From: Xanthomonas sp.
GTDB lineage: Bacteria; Pseudomonadota; Gammaproteobacteria; Xanthomonadales; Xanthomonadaceae
DNA: 64,000 nucleotides
Assembly: GCA_018262705.1 (NCBI GenBank)
Contig: JADFDQ010000007.1
Coordinates: 62,001 to 126,000 of the forward strand
Direction of reading: 5' to 3'
Shown here: piece by piece, positions 27,457-35,548 of the stretch
How positions within the stretch are numbered: position 1 is the stretch's first letter
How the letters are laid out: every line of letters starts with the position of its first letter
Notes under the pieces: generated by a model
Database searches by the model: none
The model's input: the letters and a program-made list of their open reading frames with translations, nothing else
Told to the model about the DNA's origin: nothing
Position numbers and translations under genes: made by a program

Positions 27457-30400
27457 ATGGCCCTGAGCCTCAACGAAATCCGCGAACGTGCCCGCGCTTT
27501 TGCCCGCGAATGGGCCACTGAGACCAGCGAGCGCGCCGAAGCGCAAAGTTTCTGGAACGAATTTTTCAACGTGTTCGGCGTGCAGCGCCGCCGCGTGGCG
27601 GTGTTCGAGCAAAAAGCGCAGCGCTTCAACGGCAGCGTGCACGGCCGCATCGACATGTTCTGGCCCGGCGTGCTGCTGGCCGAGCACAAAAGCGCGGGCG
27701 TGGATTTGGAGGCCGCCTTCGGGCAGGCCACCGATTACTTTGCCGGCCTGAAAGATGCCGAGTTGCCGCGCCATGTGCTGGTCTCGGATTTCCAGCGCTT
27801 CGTGCTGCACGATCTGGAAACCGGCGAGCGCAGCGACTTCCCACTGAATGATCTGCCCAAAGAAATCGGCCGCTTCGGGTTTATCAGCGGCTACCAGACC
27901 CGCAGCTACAAGGAAGAAGACCCCGTCAACGTGCAGGCCGCCGAGCGCATGGGCCGCCTGCACGATGCGCTGAAGGCGGCGGGCTTCGACGGGCACGCGC
28001 TGGAGCTGCTGCTGGTGCGGCTGCTGTTCTGCCTGTTTGCCGACGATACCGGCATCTTCCCGCGCCAGAGTTTTCACGAACTCATCAGCCAGCGCACCCG
28101 CGAGGATGGCAGTGATTTGGGGATGTGGGTGGGGCGCATTTTCCAGGTGCTCAACACCGCGCCGGACAAACGCCAAACCACGCTGGACGAACAACTGGCC
28201 GAGCTGCCATATGTCAACGGCAAGCTGTTTGACGAACTCATTCCGCTGGCCGATTTCAACGCCCAGTTGCGCGGCCTGTTGCTGGACGCCAGCGCACTGG
28301 ACTGGAGCCGCATCAGCCCGGCCATTTTCGGCTCGATGTTCCAGTCGGTGATGGACGCCAAAGCGCGCCGCAACCTGGGCGCGCACTACACCAGCGAGAA
28401 GAACATCCTCAAACTCATCGGTCCGTTGTTTTTGGATGCACTGAAAGAGGCGTTGCACAAAGCCGGCACCGATGAAAAAAAGCTGGCGCAGTTGCACCGC
28501 ACATTGGCCACCCTGAAATTCCTGGATCCGGCCTGCGGCTGCGGCAATTTTTTGGTGATTGCCTACCGCGAATTGCGCCTGCTGGAACTGGAGGTGCTCA
28601 AGCGCCAGTTTGCCAAGCAGCAGTCGGTGCTGGCGCATGTGCAAGACCATGTGTTGCTGGATGTGGATCAGTTTTACGGGATCGAAATCGAAGAGTTCCC
28701 GGCGCAGATTGCGCAGGTGGCGATGTGGTTGATGGATCACCAGATGAATCTGCGCGTGTCCGAGCAGTTCGGCGAAAACGTGGTGCGCCTGCCGCTGCGC
28801 AAGTCGGCCACGATTGTGCATGGCAATGCGTTGCGGCTGGATTGGAATGACGTGGTGCCGGCGGCGCAGCTGGGTTTTATGTTGGGGAATCCGCCGTTTG
28901 TGGGCTCCAAGTTGATGAGCGCCGAACAGCGCGAGGATTTGCTGGCTGTGGCGGGCCCGCTGAAAGGCGCGGGCGTGCTGGATTTTGTGAGCGCGTGGTA
29001 TTTGAAGGCGGCGCATTACCTTGCTATGGACGACATGCAGCCTGCTTTTGCTCGTCATTCCCGCGAAGGCGGGAATCCAGCTCTTGAAAGCCAACGCCAG
29101 AATCAAATGCTGGATCCCCGCCTGCGCGGGGATGACGAGAAAAGGCGCGGGAATCAGGGCATTCGTGTCGCCTTTGTCTCCACCAATTCCATCACCCAAG
29201 GCGAGCAGGTGGGTGTGCTGTGGGGCGCGATGTTGAATATGGGCATGCGCATTTTTTTCGCCCATCGTACGTTTCGCTGGAACAACGAAGCCAAGGGCGT
29301 GGCGGCGGTGCATTGCGTGATCGTGGGCTTTGCGCAGGGCGATGTGCAGCCCAAGCAGTTGTTTGATTACGAGGACATTGCCGGTGAGCCGCATCGGTTG
29401 TTGGCGGACAATATCAATCCGTATCTGGTGGATGCGGCGGATGTGGTGCTGCCCAATCGCAGCAAGCCCGTTTGCGATGTTCCGACCATCGGCATCGGCA
29501 ACAAGCCCATCGACGGCGGCAATTATTTGTTCACCACCGAAGATCGCGATGCGTTCATCGCCAAAGAACCCGCCTCGGCAAACTGGTTCCGGCGTTGGCT
29601 GGGGTCGGATGAATTCATCAACGGCTGGGAGCGCTGGTGCCTGTGGTTGGGTGACTGCCCGCCAGCACAGCTGCGCGCCATGCCGGAATGCCTGAAGCGT
29701 GTGGAAGCGGTGCGCAAATTGCGACTGGAAAGCAAGAGCGCGCCCACGCAGAAATTGGCGGCCACGCCGACGCGGTTTCATGTGGAGAACATTCCCGACG
29801 ACAGCTATCTGGTGATCCCGGAAGTGTCATCCGAGCGGCGCAACTTCATTCCCATCGGCTTCATGTCTCCGGAAACCTTGTGCAGCAATCTTGTGAAAAT
29901 CGTGCCGCATGCCACGCTGTTTCACTTCGGCATCGTCACATCCACCATGCACATGGCATGGACGCGCGCAGTCTGTGGTCGGCTGGAAAGCCGCTACCGC
30001 TACTCCGCCGGCATCGTCTACAACAACTTCCCCTGGCCCGAACTGACCGACCCCGCCACCGTAGGAGCGCACCGCAGGGGCGCGACCGACAACAACGCCA
30101 CCCCAATCGCGCCCCTGCGGTGCGCTCCTACGGGCAGCGTGCAAGGCGGCGCGGCCGGCAACAACGCCAACCCCATCGCGCCCCTGCGGTGCGCTCCTAC
30201 GGGCGGCGCGCAAGGCGACGCGGCAGGCAACAACGCCACCCCAATCGCGCCCCTGCGGTGCGCTCCTACGGGCAGCGTGCAAGGCGGCGCGACCGACGAC
30301 AACGCCACCCCAATCGCGCCCCTGCGGTGCGCTCCTACGGGCAGCGTGCAAGGTGATGACAACAAACACCGCGCTGCCATCGAGACCGCCGCACAAGCCG

Positions 30401-30678
30401 TCCTAAACGCCCGCGCCCAATTCCCAGACGCCACCCTGGCCGACCTCTACGACCCCCTCACCATGCCGGCGGCGCTGGTCAAAGCCCACGCCGCCCTCGA
30501 CAAAGCCGTGGACGCCGCCTACACCGCTGCTGAAAAAACCGCCGGCCGCAAACCCCCCAAACTCACCACCGACGCCGAGCGCGTGGCCTTCCTGTTCGAA
30601 CGCTACCAAGCCCTCACCAGCTTGCTGCCAGCGACAAAAGCGAAGGCGGTGCGTAAGCGCAAGGGGGCTTCCGAATGA
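27457..30678 (+). CDS. MmeI-like single-chain restriction–modification enzyme (type IIL/IIG)
   Basis: The 1073-aa protein combines endonuclease and adenine-specific methyltransferase in one chain. The N-terminus carries a PD-(D/E)xK-type nuclease motif D66–x9–E76-H-K78, the spacing seen in MmeI. The methyltransferase domain shows the SAM motif [10 protein letters not shown] (~356) and catalytic GNPPF (~476), followed by an MmeI-type target-recognition region (~600–860) and a C-terminal helical domain ([20 protein letters not shown]). Two insertions are unusual: a REP-like inverted repeat translated in frame (~532–561) and four 23-aa tandem repeats (~868–963) between recognition and C-terminal domains. 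GGAGGAAGCC precedes the ATG. Such enzymes need no partner gene. Whether it is still active is unknown. Confidence 0.9.
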   Translation: MALSLNEIRERARAFAREWATETSERAEAQSFWNEFFNVFGVQRRRVAVFEQKAQRFNGSVHGRIDMFWPGVLLAEHKSAGVDLEAAFGQATDYFAGLKDAELPRHVLVSDFQRFVLHDLETGERSDFPLNDLPKEIGRFGFISGYQTRSYKEEDPVNVQAAERMGRLHDALKAAGFDGHALELLLVRLLFCLFADDTGIFPRQSFHELISQRTREDGSDLGMWVGRIFQVLNTAPDKRQTTLDEQLAELPYVNGKLFDELIPLADFNAQLRGLLLDASALDWSRISPAIFGSMFQSVMDAKARRNLGAHYTSEKNILKLIGPLFLDALKEALHKAGTDEKKLAQLHRTLATLKFLDPACGCGNFLVIAYRELRLLELEVLKRQFAKQQSVLAHVQDHVLLDVDQFYGIEIEEFPAQIAQVAMWLMDHQMNLRVSEQFGENVVRLPLRKSATIVHGNALRLDWNDVVPAAQLGFMLGNPPFVGSKLMSAEQREDLLAVAGPLKGAGVLDFVSAWYLKAAHYLAMDDMQPAFARHSREGGNPALESQRQNQMLDPRLRGDDEKRRGNQGIRVAFVSTNSITQGEQVGVLWGAMLNMGMRIFFAHRTFRWNNEAKGVAAVHCVIVGFAQGDVQPKQLFDYEDIAGEPHRLLADNINPYLVDAADVVLPNRSKPVCDVPTIGIGNKPIDGGNYLFTTEDRDAFIAKEPASANWFRRWLGSDEFINGWERWCLWLGDCPPAQLRAMPECLKRVEAVRKLRLESKSAPTQKLAATPTRFHVENIPDDSYLVIPEVSSERRNFIPIGFMSPETLCSNLVKIVPHATLFHFGIVTSTMHMAWTRAVCGRLESRYRYSAGIVYNNFPWPELTDPATVGAHRRGATDNNATPIAPLRCAPTGSVQGGAAGNNANPIAPLRCAPTGGAQGDAAGNNATPIAPLRCAPTGSVQGGATDDNATPIAPLRCAPTGSVQGDDNKHRAAIETAAQAVLNARAQFPDATLADLYDPLTMPAALVKAHAALDKAVDAAYTAAEKTAGRKPPKLTTDAERVAFLFERYQALTSLLPATKAKAVRKRKGASE
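29053..29137. repeat. REP-like inverted repeat inserted in frame in the restriction–modification gene
   Basis: Two 28-bp arms (29053–29080 starting CGTCATTCCCGCGAAGGCGG; 29110–29137 ending GCGCGGGGATGACG) are near-perfect inverses separated by 29 bp. They are translated as [13 protein letters not shown] and [11 protein letters not shown] within the methyltransferase region, between KAAHYLA and [10 protein letters not shown], which are contiguous in relatives. The reading frame is preserved. Confidence 0.9.
30061..30345. repeat. Coding minisatellite: four 69-bp units built on the 25-bp dispersed repeat
   Basis: A forward copy of the 25-bp element (30061–30085) is followed by four inverted copies at 30107, 30176, 30245 and 30314, spaced exactly 69 bp. 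Each unit encodes 23 residues of the type [20 protein letters not shown]. Units differ at only a few positions. The period is a multiple of three, so copy-number change would keep the frame. Confidence 0.93.
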
Positions 30679-31334
30679 ACTATTTCGGATCGTGGTTACT
30701 TGCGTGTGTACTGCCATGGCTAACTGCCTGCACCCAGCAACCCTCCGCGCCGCAACCGCAGCGTGCCAAACCACTGGATCCGGCAACCACGGCCGCACGC
30801 ATGGCGGCACTGCAAGGCGCGGCGATTGCCGGCGATCAAGGCGCCGTGCGCGCCCAGATGGATGCAATGTCGGACGATATGCGCCGCAGTATGCGCATCC
30901 CGGACCCGGCGCGCCGCATCCCGGCGGAGCCAGCGCGTGAAGCGGCGAAAACGGTTGCCGGTGTCAGTTCCGCTGCTTGGGTGGATGCCGAAAATTTGTT
31001 GGTGATGGTGGACGGTGCTGGCTATCGCAGCAACGCCATGATCGACCAGATTTGCATGCAGCTAGAGCCGCTGAGCGATACCTTGTGGGTGACAGTGCAT
31101 CTACAAAATCGCCGCGCAAAAACGGGCGAAGACTTGGAAATCATCAGCCGTAATTGCCAACTGGCGGCAGGCGAGCGCACGTTTATGGGAAGCCAGCGTC
31201 AGTTGAATGTGGTGGATCCGTCCGTGCGTGCCCAGCAGCAAGCAAACCAAGCGTGGGCGCGGCAGGCGCAAGCACGCAAAGCCGCCGATGACCGCGCCAA
31301 CGCCGAGACATTGCGTAATATTCCCGAGATGTGA
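30675..31334 (+). CDS. Lipoprotein of unknown function, overlapping the restriction–modification gene
   Basis: The 219-aa product starts [19 protein letters not shown], a lipoprotein signal with lipobox LTAC, followed by a Gln/Pro-rich linker. The rest is soluble: an α-helical stretch (TTAARMAALQGAAIAGDQGA), a β-containing core (AAWVDAENLLVMVDGAGYRS, TLWVTVHLQNRRAKTGEDLE, with Cys in QICMQL and RNCQLA), and a charged helical tail. Its ATG overlaps the previous stop as ATGA, so it is translationally coupled to the R–M gene. No family is recognised. The coupling may be incidental, or the protein may have travelled with the R–M gene. Confidence 0.75.
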   Translation: MNYFGSWLLACVLPWLTACTQQPSAPQPQRAKPLDPATTAARMAALQGAAIAGDQGAVRAQMDAMSDDMRRSMRIPDPARRIPAEPAREAAKTVAGVSSAAWVDAENLLVMVDGAGYRSNAMIDQICMQLEPLSDTLWVTVHLQNRRAKTGEDLEIISRNCQLAAGERTFMGSQRQLNVVDPSVRAQQQANQAWARQAQARKAADDRANAETLRNIPEM

Positions 31335-31426
31335 TTACGTAAGGGGTCACACGGCCCACTTTCATTGGCTGCGACGCGGCTAAAAGGGCGCAAACGCCTC
31401 CAGCACAATCTATTCGGAGCCACGTC

Positions 31427-32209
31427 ATGACCACCCCACTGATGTCGGCCGTATTTTTGGGCCACGGCAGCCCGATGAACGCGTTGGAGCACAACCGCTA
31501 TACCGAAGCGTGGCGGGCGTTCGGGGAATCGGTGCCCGCGCCGCGTGCAATCCTGGCAGTGTCGGCGCATTGGTATGTGGATGGCTTGGCGCTGACAGCG
31601 ATGCCGCAGCCGCGCACGATCCATGATTTCGGTGGGTTTCCGCAGGCCTTGTTCGATGTGCAATACCCCGCGCCGGGGTTGCCGGCGTTGGCCGAAGAAG
31701 TGGCCGATCTGGTGGCGCCGGATTACATCGCTGGGCTTGATCGCACGCAGTGGGGGCTGGATCACGGCACCTGGTCGGTGTTGGTGCATGCCTTTCCCAA
31801 GGCCGATATCCCGGTGGTGCAACTGTCCCTGGATGCGCGCAAATCATTGGACTGGCATCTGGCCTTGGGCGCGAAGCTGGCGGCGCTGCGCGAGCGCGGC
31901 GTGTTGATCGTGGGCAGCGGCAATGTGGTGCACAACCTGCGCGCGATGGATTGGCACACCCCTGATGGTGCATTCGATTGGGCGCAGCGTTTCAATACCG
32001 ATGCGATGGCGTTGCTGCAAGCGCGCCCGGAGGACATCCCTACGCTGGACAGCCATCGCGACTACCGCATGGCGGTGCCCACGCCCGACCACTTCCTGCC
32101 GCTGCTGTACATCGCCGGCCTGGCCGCGGCCGCCAGCAGCAAGCCGCAAGTGCTGGTGGATGGCTACACCTATGGCGCGTTGTCGATGACGGCGTATGCG
32201 GTGCGGTAA
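31427..32209 (+). CDS. ygiD: DODA-type extradiol dioxygenase (YgiD-like)
   Basis: The 260-aa member of the class III extradiol dioxygenase superfamily has [14 protein letters not shown], where the His binds the metal, plus [36 protein letters not shown] and the C-terminal [15 protein letters not shown]. coli YgiD acts as a DOPA 4,5-dioxygenase in vitro; plant homologues make betalamic acid. The physiological substrate in bacteria is not settled. It is preceded by GGAGCC. Confidence 0.9.
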   Translation: MTTPLMSAVFLGHGSPMNALEHNRYTEAWRAFGESVPAPRAILAVSAHWYVDGLALTAMPQPRTIHDFGGFPQALFDVQYPAPGLPALAEEVADLVAPDYIAGLDRTQWGLDHGTWSVLVHAFPKADIPVVQLSLDARKSLDWHLALGAKLAALRERGVLIVGSGNVVHNLRAMDWHTPDGAFDWAQRFNTDAMALLQARPEDIPTLDSHRDYRMAVPTPDHFLPLLYIAGLAAAASSKPQVLVDGYTYGALSMTAYAVR

Positions 32210-32218
32210 AAGGAGGCA

Positions 32219-32274
32219 GAGAACATTTCCGTTTGAAATGCGCCGCGAACGGGGTGCGCCCGGGAAATGTTCTC
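32219..32274. repeat. 12-bp perfect inverted repeat between ygiD and the HigA remnant
   Basis: Arms GAGAACATTTCC (32219–32230) and GGAAATGTTCTC (32263–32274) are separated by 32 bp. There is no T-tract on either strand. It could be a bidirectional terminator or a small non-autonomous repeat; no second copy was found in the window. Confidence 0.55.
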
Positions 32275-32294
32275 CGTCCCTTGGGGCGGACGTC

Positions 32295-32585
32295 TTACGC
32301 CGCCAGCCGCACGATCTTCCGGGTGAGCTTGCCCAAGGCGTGATGCGCCACTTCAAGGTCGTAATCGGCTTGCAGGCCAAGCCAGAACCGTTCGCTGCTG
32401 CCCAATGCCGCCGCCAGCCGCACGGCGCTGTCGGCGCTGATGCCGCGCTTGCCCAAAACAATTTCGTTGATCCGGCGCGGCGGCACGCCCATCGTTCGCG
32501 CCAGCGCGTTTTGGCTGATTCCCAGCGGCGCCAGGAATTATTCCTGCAGCACTTCGCCGGGATGGATGTTGGCAAGTTTGACCAT
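32295..32585 (-). pseudogene. higA: HigA-type antitoxin gene interrupted by a TAA stop
   Basis: From ATG 32585 the frame reads MVKLANIHPGEVLQE, then TAA (32540–32538), then FLAPLGISQNALARTMGVPP and on to a normal C-terminus LGLQADYDLEVAHH…KIVRLAA. Without the stop it would be a full 96-aa HigA antitoxin with its XRE helix-turn-helix; homologues have Glu or Asp at the stop position. A start at the internal ATG 32492 would give 65 residues lacking the first part of the DNA-binding domain. It lies 17 bp after the toxin gene on the same strand. Confidence 0.85.
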
Positions 32586-32601
32586 GAGTTGTCTCCGGCG
32601 G

Positions 32602-32850
32602 TCAGTGGTAGTCAACGATCGTGGCGTTGTGTGCATCGCCTTGGTTCCAGACAAAACAAATGCGCCATTGATCGTTGATGCGAATGCTGTGCTGCCCTTT
32701 GCGGTTGCCCTTGAGCGCTTCCAGCCGGTTGGCCGGTGGGATGCTCAGATCGTCAAGTGACACCGCCGCGTTGAGCATGCGCAACTTGCGGCGTGCCACC
32801 TGCGAGATCGCAGCGGGCAGCCGTCGCGAGGCGGTGCCTTGCCACGGCAA
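32602..32850 (-). CDS. higB: HigB-family (RelE/ParE fold) toxin with damaged start
   Basis: The frame encodes WQGTASRRLPAAI, RRKLRMLNAAVSLDDLSIPP, RLEALKGNRKGQHSIRIND and WRICFVWNQGDA, i.e. nearly the whole HigB mRNA-interferase. Family members start ~11 residues earlier with MIRSFSDKEAE. Here that stretch is present (IRSFSDKEAE, up to 32880), but the ATG position reads CAT, as if one G was lost from ATGATC. The only start codon left in frame is TTG 32850, without a good ribosome site. The toxin is therefore probably silent or truncated, matching the broken antitoxin downstream. Confidence 0.75.
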   Translation of the reverse strand: MPWQGTASRRLPAAISQVARRKLRMLNAAVSLDDLSIPPANRLEALKGNRKGQHSIRINDQWRICFVWNQGDAHNATIVDYH

Positions 32851-32890
32851 TTCGGCTTCCTTGTCGGAAAAACTGCGGATATGGGGTGGC

Positions 32891-32909
32891 TATAACGGAA
32901 TACGTTATA
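32891..32909. promoter_or_regulatory. HigA-type operator upstream of the toxin–antitoxin remnant
   Basis: The perfect inverted repeat TATAACG–GAATA–CGTTATA lies 8 bp upstream of the expected HigB start codon position. This TATAACG-N5-CGTTATA pattern is typical of operators bound by HigA/GraA antitoxins, and it overlaps a TATAAC −10-like sequence, allowing autorepression. Confidence 0.8.
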
Positions 32910-33113
32910 ACCCGCGATGCGGATGGTTCATTTTGTTGGCTGTGCTTGTGAAGTGTCAGGGCAGAGCGCGGCGGCTTCGGCCGGCGTTCGGATTCGGCAA
33001 TGGCGGCGCGCAGACTATGGTAGCGGCGCTTGCAGTGTCCATCGCCACCGTCTCACGTCCTGCGACGCGCAGTCGCTACGCTGCGGCGACGACAAGCAGC
33101 CGGAGCAAAACCC

Positions 33114-33281
33114 ATGGACGACGATGCTGTATTCGATATCGACGACCCGTGTATACCGATTGAAATCCGCGAGCACGCGGCACTGTTCCGAACCCCGGTA
33201 CGCTACGTGGGGCTGGACGGGGCGGACTTCTATCTGTTTGCCGAAGACGGGGAGTTGGTGGACATCGGTTATCTGAAATGA
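33114..33281 (+). CDS. 55-aa acidic protein of unknown function
   Basis: MDDDAVFDIDDPCIPIEIRE… is strongly acidic (runs of Asp) with a C-terminal half, VRYVGLDGADFYLFAEDGEL, that reads like a short β-hairpin domain. CGGAGCAAAACCC gives a good ribosome site at proper spacing. It begins just inside the accessory stretch, 80 bp before the PcfJ–HIRAN gene, on the same strand, so they may be co-transcribed. No family is recognised. It could be a DNA-mimic-like or partner protein, but nothing beyond acidity supports that. Confidence 0.6.
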   Translation: MDDDAVFDIDDPCIPIEIREHAALFRTPVRYVGLDGADFYLFAEDGELVDIGYLK

Positions 33282-33361
33282 ACTCGTGGATGCGCCGTCG
33301 CAGTCTATGAGACGGCGACAGGAAATGCTTGCGCTTAATGACCACGATTGGGTTTTGATCC

Positions 33362-35344
33362 ATGCACGCTCTTGCACTCAGCGCGCCACAAACGAGCCAC
33401 AACCGGATGATGGTGCGTGCGCACGTCTGGGTGCCGGTGCAATGCTTTTACGATCGGGCCGAAACGCAGCGGTATTGCTGGCTGTGGCTGCTGCGCGGCG
33501 ACGGGCAGGTGTGCGCACTGCAACTTGCAGCGCATCATCTCGGCTGTGACGCGCTGTTGCCGGAGGTGTTGCAGTGGGTGGATGGTGATGCTGCTGCCAA
33601 GGCATCGCATCCGGCACTGCGCGAGGCCGCCGTGCTACCCAATGCGCCCATCGTCCCGACCCTGCGCTGGTCGTTGTCGTGGGGGCATCCGGTGCAGCGC
33701 GCCATTCGCGTATTCGCCCACAGCCTGCAAGCCGATATCATGGAGGCGTTGGGATCGCTGGAATTTCCGCACACCTTTTTCGGAACCGTCCAGAACTACA
33801 ACCGCCTTGCTTGCGAGCCGGCGCGGGATCGCCGCATGCAGGCGTTGGCCGAGTTTCCGGCGTGGCTGGCAACAGTGCTGCTGGAGCCCGTCGGGGGGCC
33901 GAAACTGCTCGACAACGATGACGATGAGGATCGCTATTCGCGGCGCTCACAGACTGCGTTCTCTGGCCTGCTGGTATCTCGCAATCCGCGCCGCCAACCA
34001 CGGCAGGCGATGGAAGATTTGTTCGACGCCATCGACCATGGCCGGGATTTGATCGGCGCGATTGCCGATTATTACAAGGTCGATCGTGCGTTGGTGCGCT
34101 CGCCCTGGGGTCGTGAGCCGTGGCAGCACGGGGCGATTCCCGGCGTTGTGGTGTCGCTGCTGCATGCACTGCCGGCGCACGTTCGGCCCAGCAAGCGCGA
34201 GGATGTGCAGCGGCGCTTGCCCGCACTGGATGCGTTGCCGGTGCGGCTGCAGTCACAGGCCGATACGCTGCGCTTGGCGATGCCGTTCAAGCGCGACTGG
34301 AACACGGTCTGGCGCACGTTGGAGCGCGAGTTTCCCAATCTGCCGCAGGCGTTGCGGGATTGCCGAGATTTTCTGAATACCGCGCTGGAGACGACGCTGC
34401 TGCCCGCCAGGCTCATCGAAATCGACAGCCATCGACTGGCATTGGCGTGGGTGGCGCGACGTGGCCTGCGTGCGCTGCTGAACGCTTCGCGCCATTGGCA
34501 CGCATTGCCGCTGGTGGAGCGGCCGCCTGACACGACGCTCTCCGCAACGCCCAAAGCGCCCCTGATCCCGATGTTCGGCGAAATGAAGCTGGATTCAGGT
34601 CGCGCCTGGGAGCTGTCGACTCACAGCGCGCTCGTCGAAGAGGGCAAGACCATGTCGCATTGCGTGGGTAGTTATTGGAACGATTGCGTGCGCGAAGGCA
34701 TCCGCATCGTCCATTTGGAAACCACACAAGGCGAGCAGGCGACGTTGCAGTTGGGGTTTGCTGTCGGTGCGCCAGAACCAAGACTGCATCAACAACAATT
34801 GTCGGGGATCGCGAACGCCGCGCCATCCGAAGAAATGGAGGCACTGGCCGATGCGGTGGTGGCCCAGTTGCTGCGCATGGGGCAAACGGTGCGTACCCAG
34901 CTCAACCGGATCTCCGAGCAAGTGCAGCGCGAACAGAAAGCGTCGTCATTCCAGCACGCGCCCAGCATGCGCCCGCTGGATGCGCGGCTGCGCACGCAAC
35001 TGGCGCAGGTGTTGGACTATGCCCAGGCGCAGGAGGATTGGTGCGTGCCGGACAATGCGCTGCTGTTGGGCGAGGTGGCGGGATTTCAGCATGGGCATGC
35101 GACGGATCTCATCTCCCAACTGTGCGTGGGCGATACGCTTGAACTGGTGCGAGAGCCGGACAATCCGCATGACCCGCTGGCGATTCGCATCGACTGGAAC
35201 GGCATCAAGCTGGGCTATGTGCGCCGCGCGGACAATTCGCCGATTGCGCGTCTGCTCGACCATGGCGAGTCGCTGGCGGCGCGAATCCTGACCCTGGCGG
35301 ACAATGGCTGGGCGCCGGTGGGGTTCGTGGTGATGTCGGCTTGA
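33362..35344 (+). CDS. PcfJ-like protein with C-terminal HIRAN domain
   Basis: The 660-aa protein has a long N-terminal region without recognised motifs (1–~400), then a PcfJ-like core (~405–510) with the diagnostic RAWELSTHSALVEEGKTMSHCVGSYWNDC and IVHLETTQGEQATLQ segments, a short charged linker, and a HIRAN domain (~566–660: GEVAGFQHGHATDLI, GDTLELVREPDNPHDPLAI, KLGYVRRAD). HIRAN domains bind DNA ends or stalled-fork 3' ends and are usually fused to helicases or nucleases. PcfJ proteins are known from conjugative plasmids but lack a defined activity. The invariant HCVG suggests a catalytic or metal-binding role; this is inference. Context is a restriction–modification/toxin–antitoxin neighbourhood. 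Confidence 0.8.
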   Translation: MHALALSAPQTSHNRMMVRAHVWVPVQCFYDRAETQRYCWLWLLRGDGQVCALQLAAHHLGCDALLPEVLQWVDGDAAAKASHPALREAAVLPNAPIVPTLRWSLSWGHPVQRAIRVFAHSLQADIMEALGSLEFPHTFFGTVQNYNRLACEPARDRRMQALAEFPAWLATVLLEPVGGPKLLDNDDDEDRYSRRSQTAFSGLLVSRNPRRQPRQAMEDLFDAIDHGRDLIGAIADYYKVDRALVRSPWGREPWQHGAIPGVVVSLLHALPAHVRPSKREDVQRRLPALDALPVRLQSQADTLRLAMPFKRDWNTVWRTLEREFPNLPQALRDCRDFLNTALETTLLPARLIEIDSHRLALAWVARRGLRALLNASRHWHALPLVERPPDTTLSATPKAPLIPMFGEMKLDSGRAWELSTHSALVEEGKTMSHCVGSYWNDCVREGIRIVHLETTQGEQATLQLGFAVGAPEPRLHQQQLSGIANAAPSEEMEALADAVVAQLLRMGQTVRTQLNRISEQVQREQKASSFQHAPSMRPLDARLRTQLAQVLDYAQAQEDWCVPDNALLLGEVAGFQHGHATDLISQLCVGDTLELVREPDNPHDPLAIRIDWNGIKLGYVRRADNSPIARLLDHGESLAARILTLADNGWAPVGFVVMSA

Positions 35345-35548
35345 CCCGTGAGGCGGGACGGGCCGAACAGCATGGGGTGAAGCAGGAAGCACGCTGCACG
35401 CGGCGTTTGTCGCACGTGCGGACTTCCGGATAAGCTAGCCGCATGAACCGGGCGAATTCTTCTTGTGTGCAAAGCTGGGACGGATGGCGACTGTGGCGTG
35501 GCAACGCCGCCGCACTCGCCTATCTGCCTGCTTTGAAGGACGCCGCAC

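Noticed and set aside
27196-29781. An 861-codon open frame antisense to rpe and the R–M gene
   Set aside because: Composition is shadow-like (long runs of Gln, His, Arg) and it spans two well-supported genes on the opposite strand.
30061-30345. Regularly spaced 25-bp repeats resembling a small CRISPR array
   Set aside because: The 'spacers' between repeats are nearly identical to one another, the period is exactly 69 bp and the whole array is translated in frame; no cas genes are present.
29827-30434. Antisense frames reading repeats of [12 protein letters not shown]
   Set aside because: They are only the reverse translation of the minisatellite and end within it; no start context or family.
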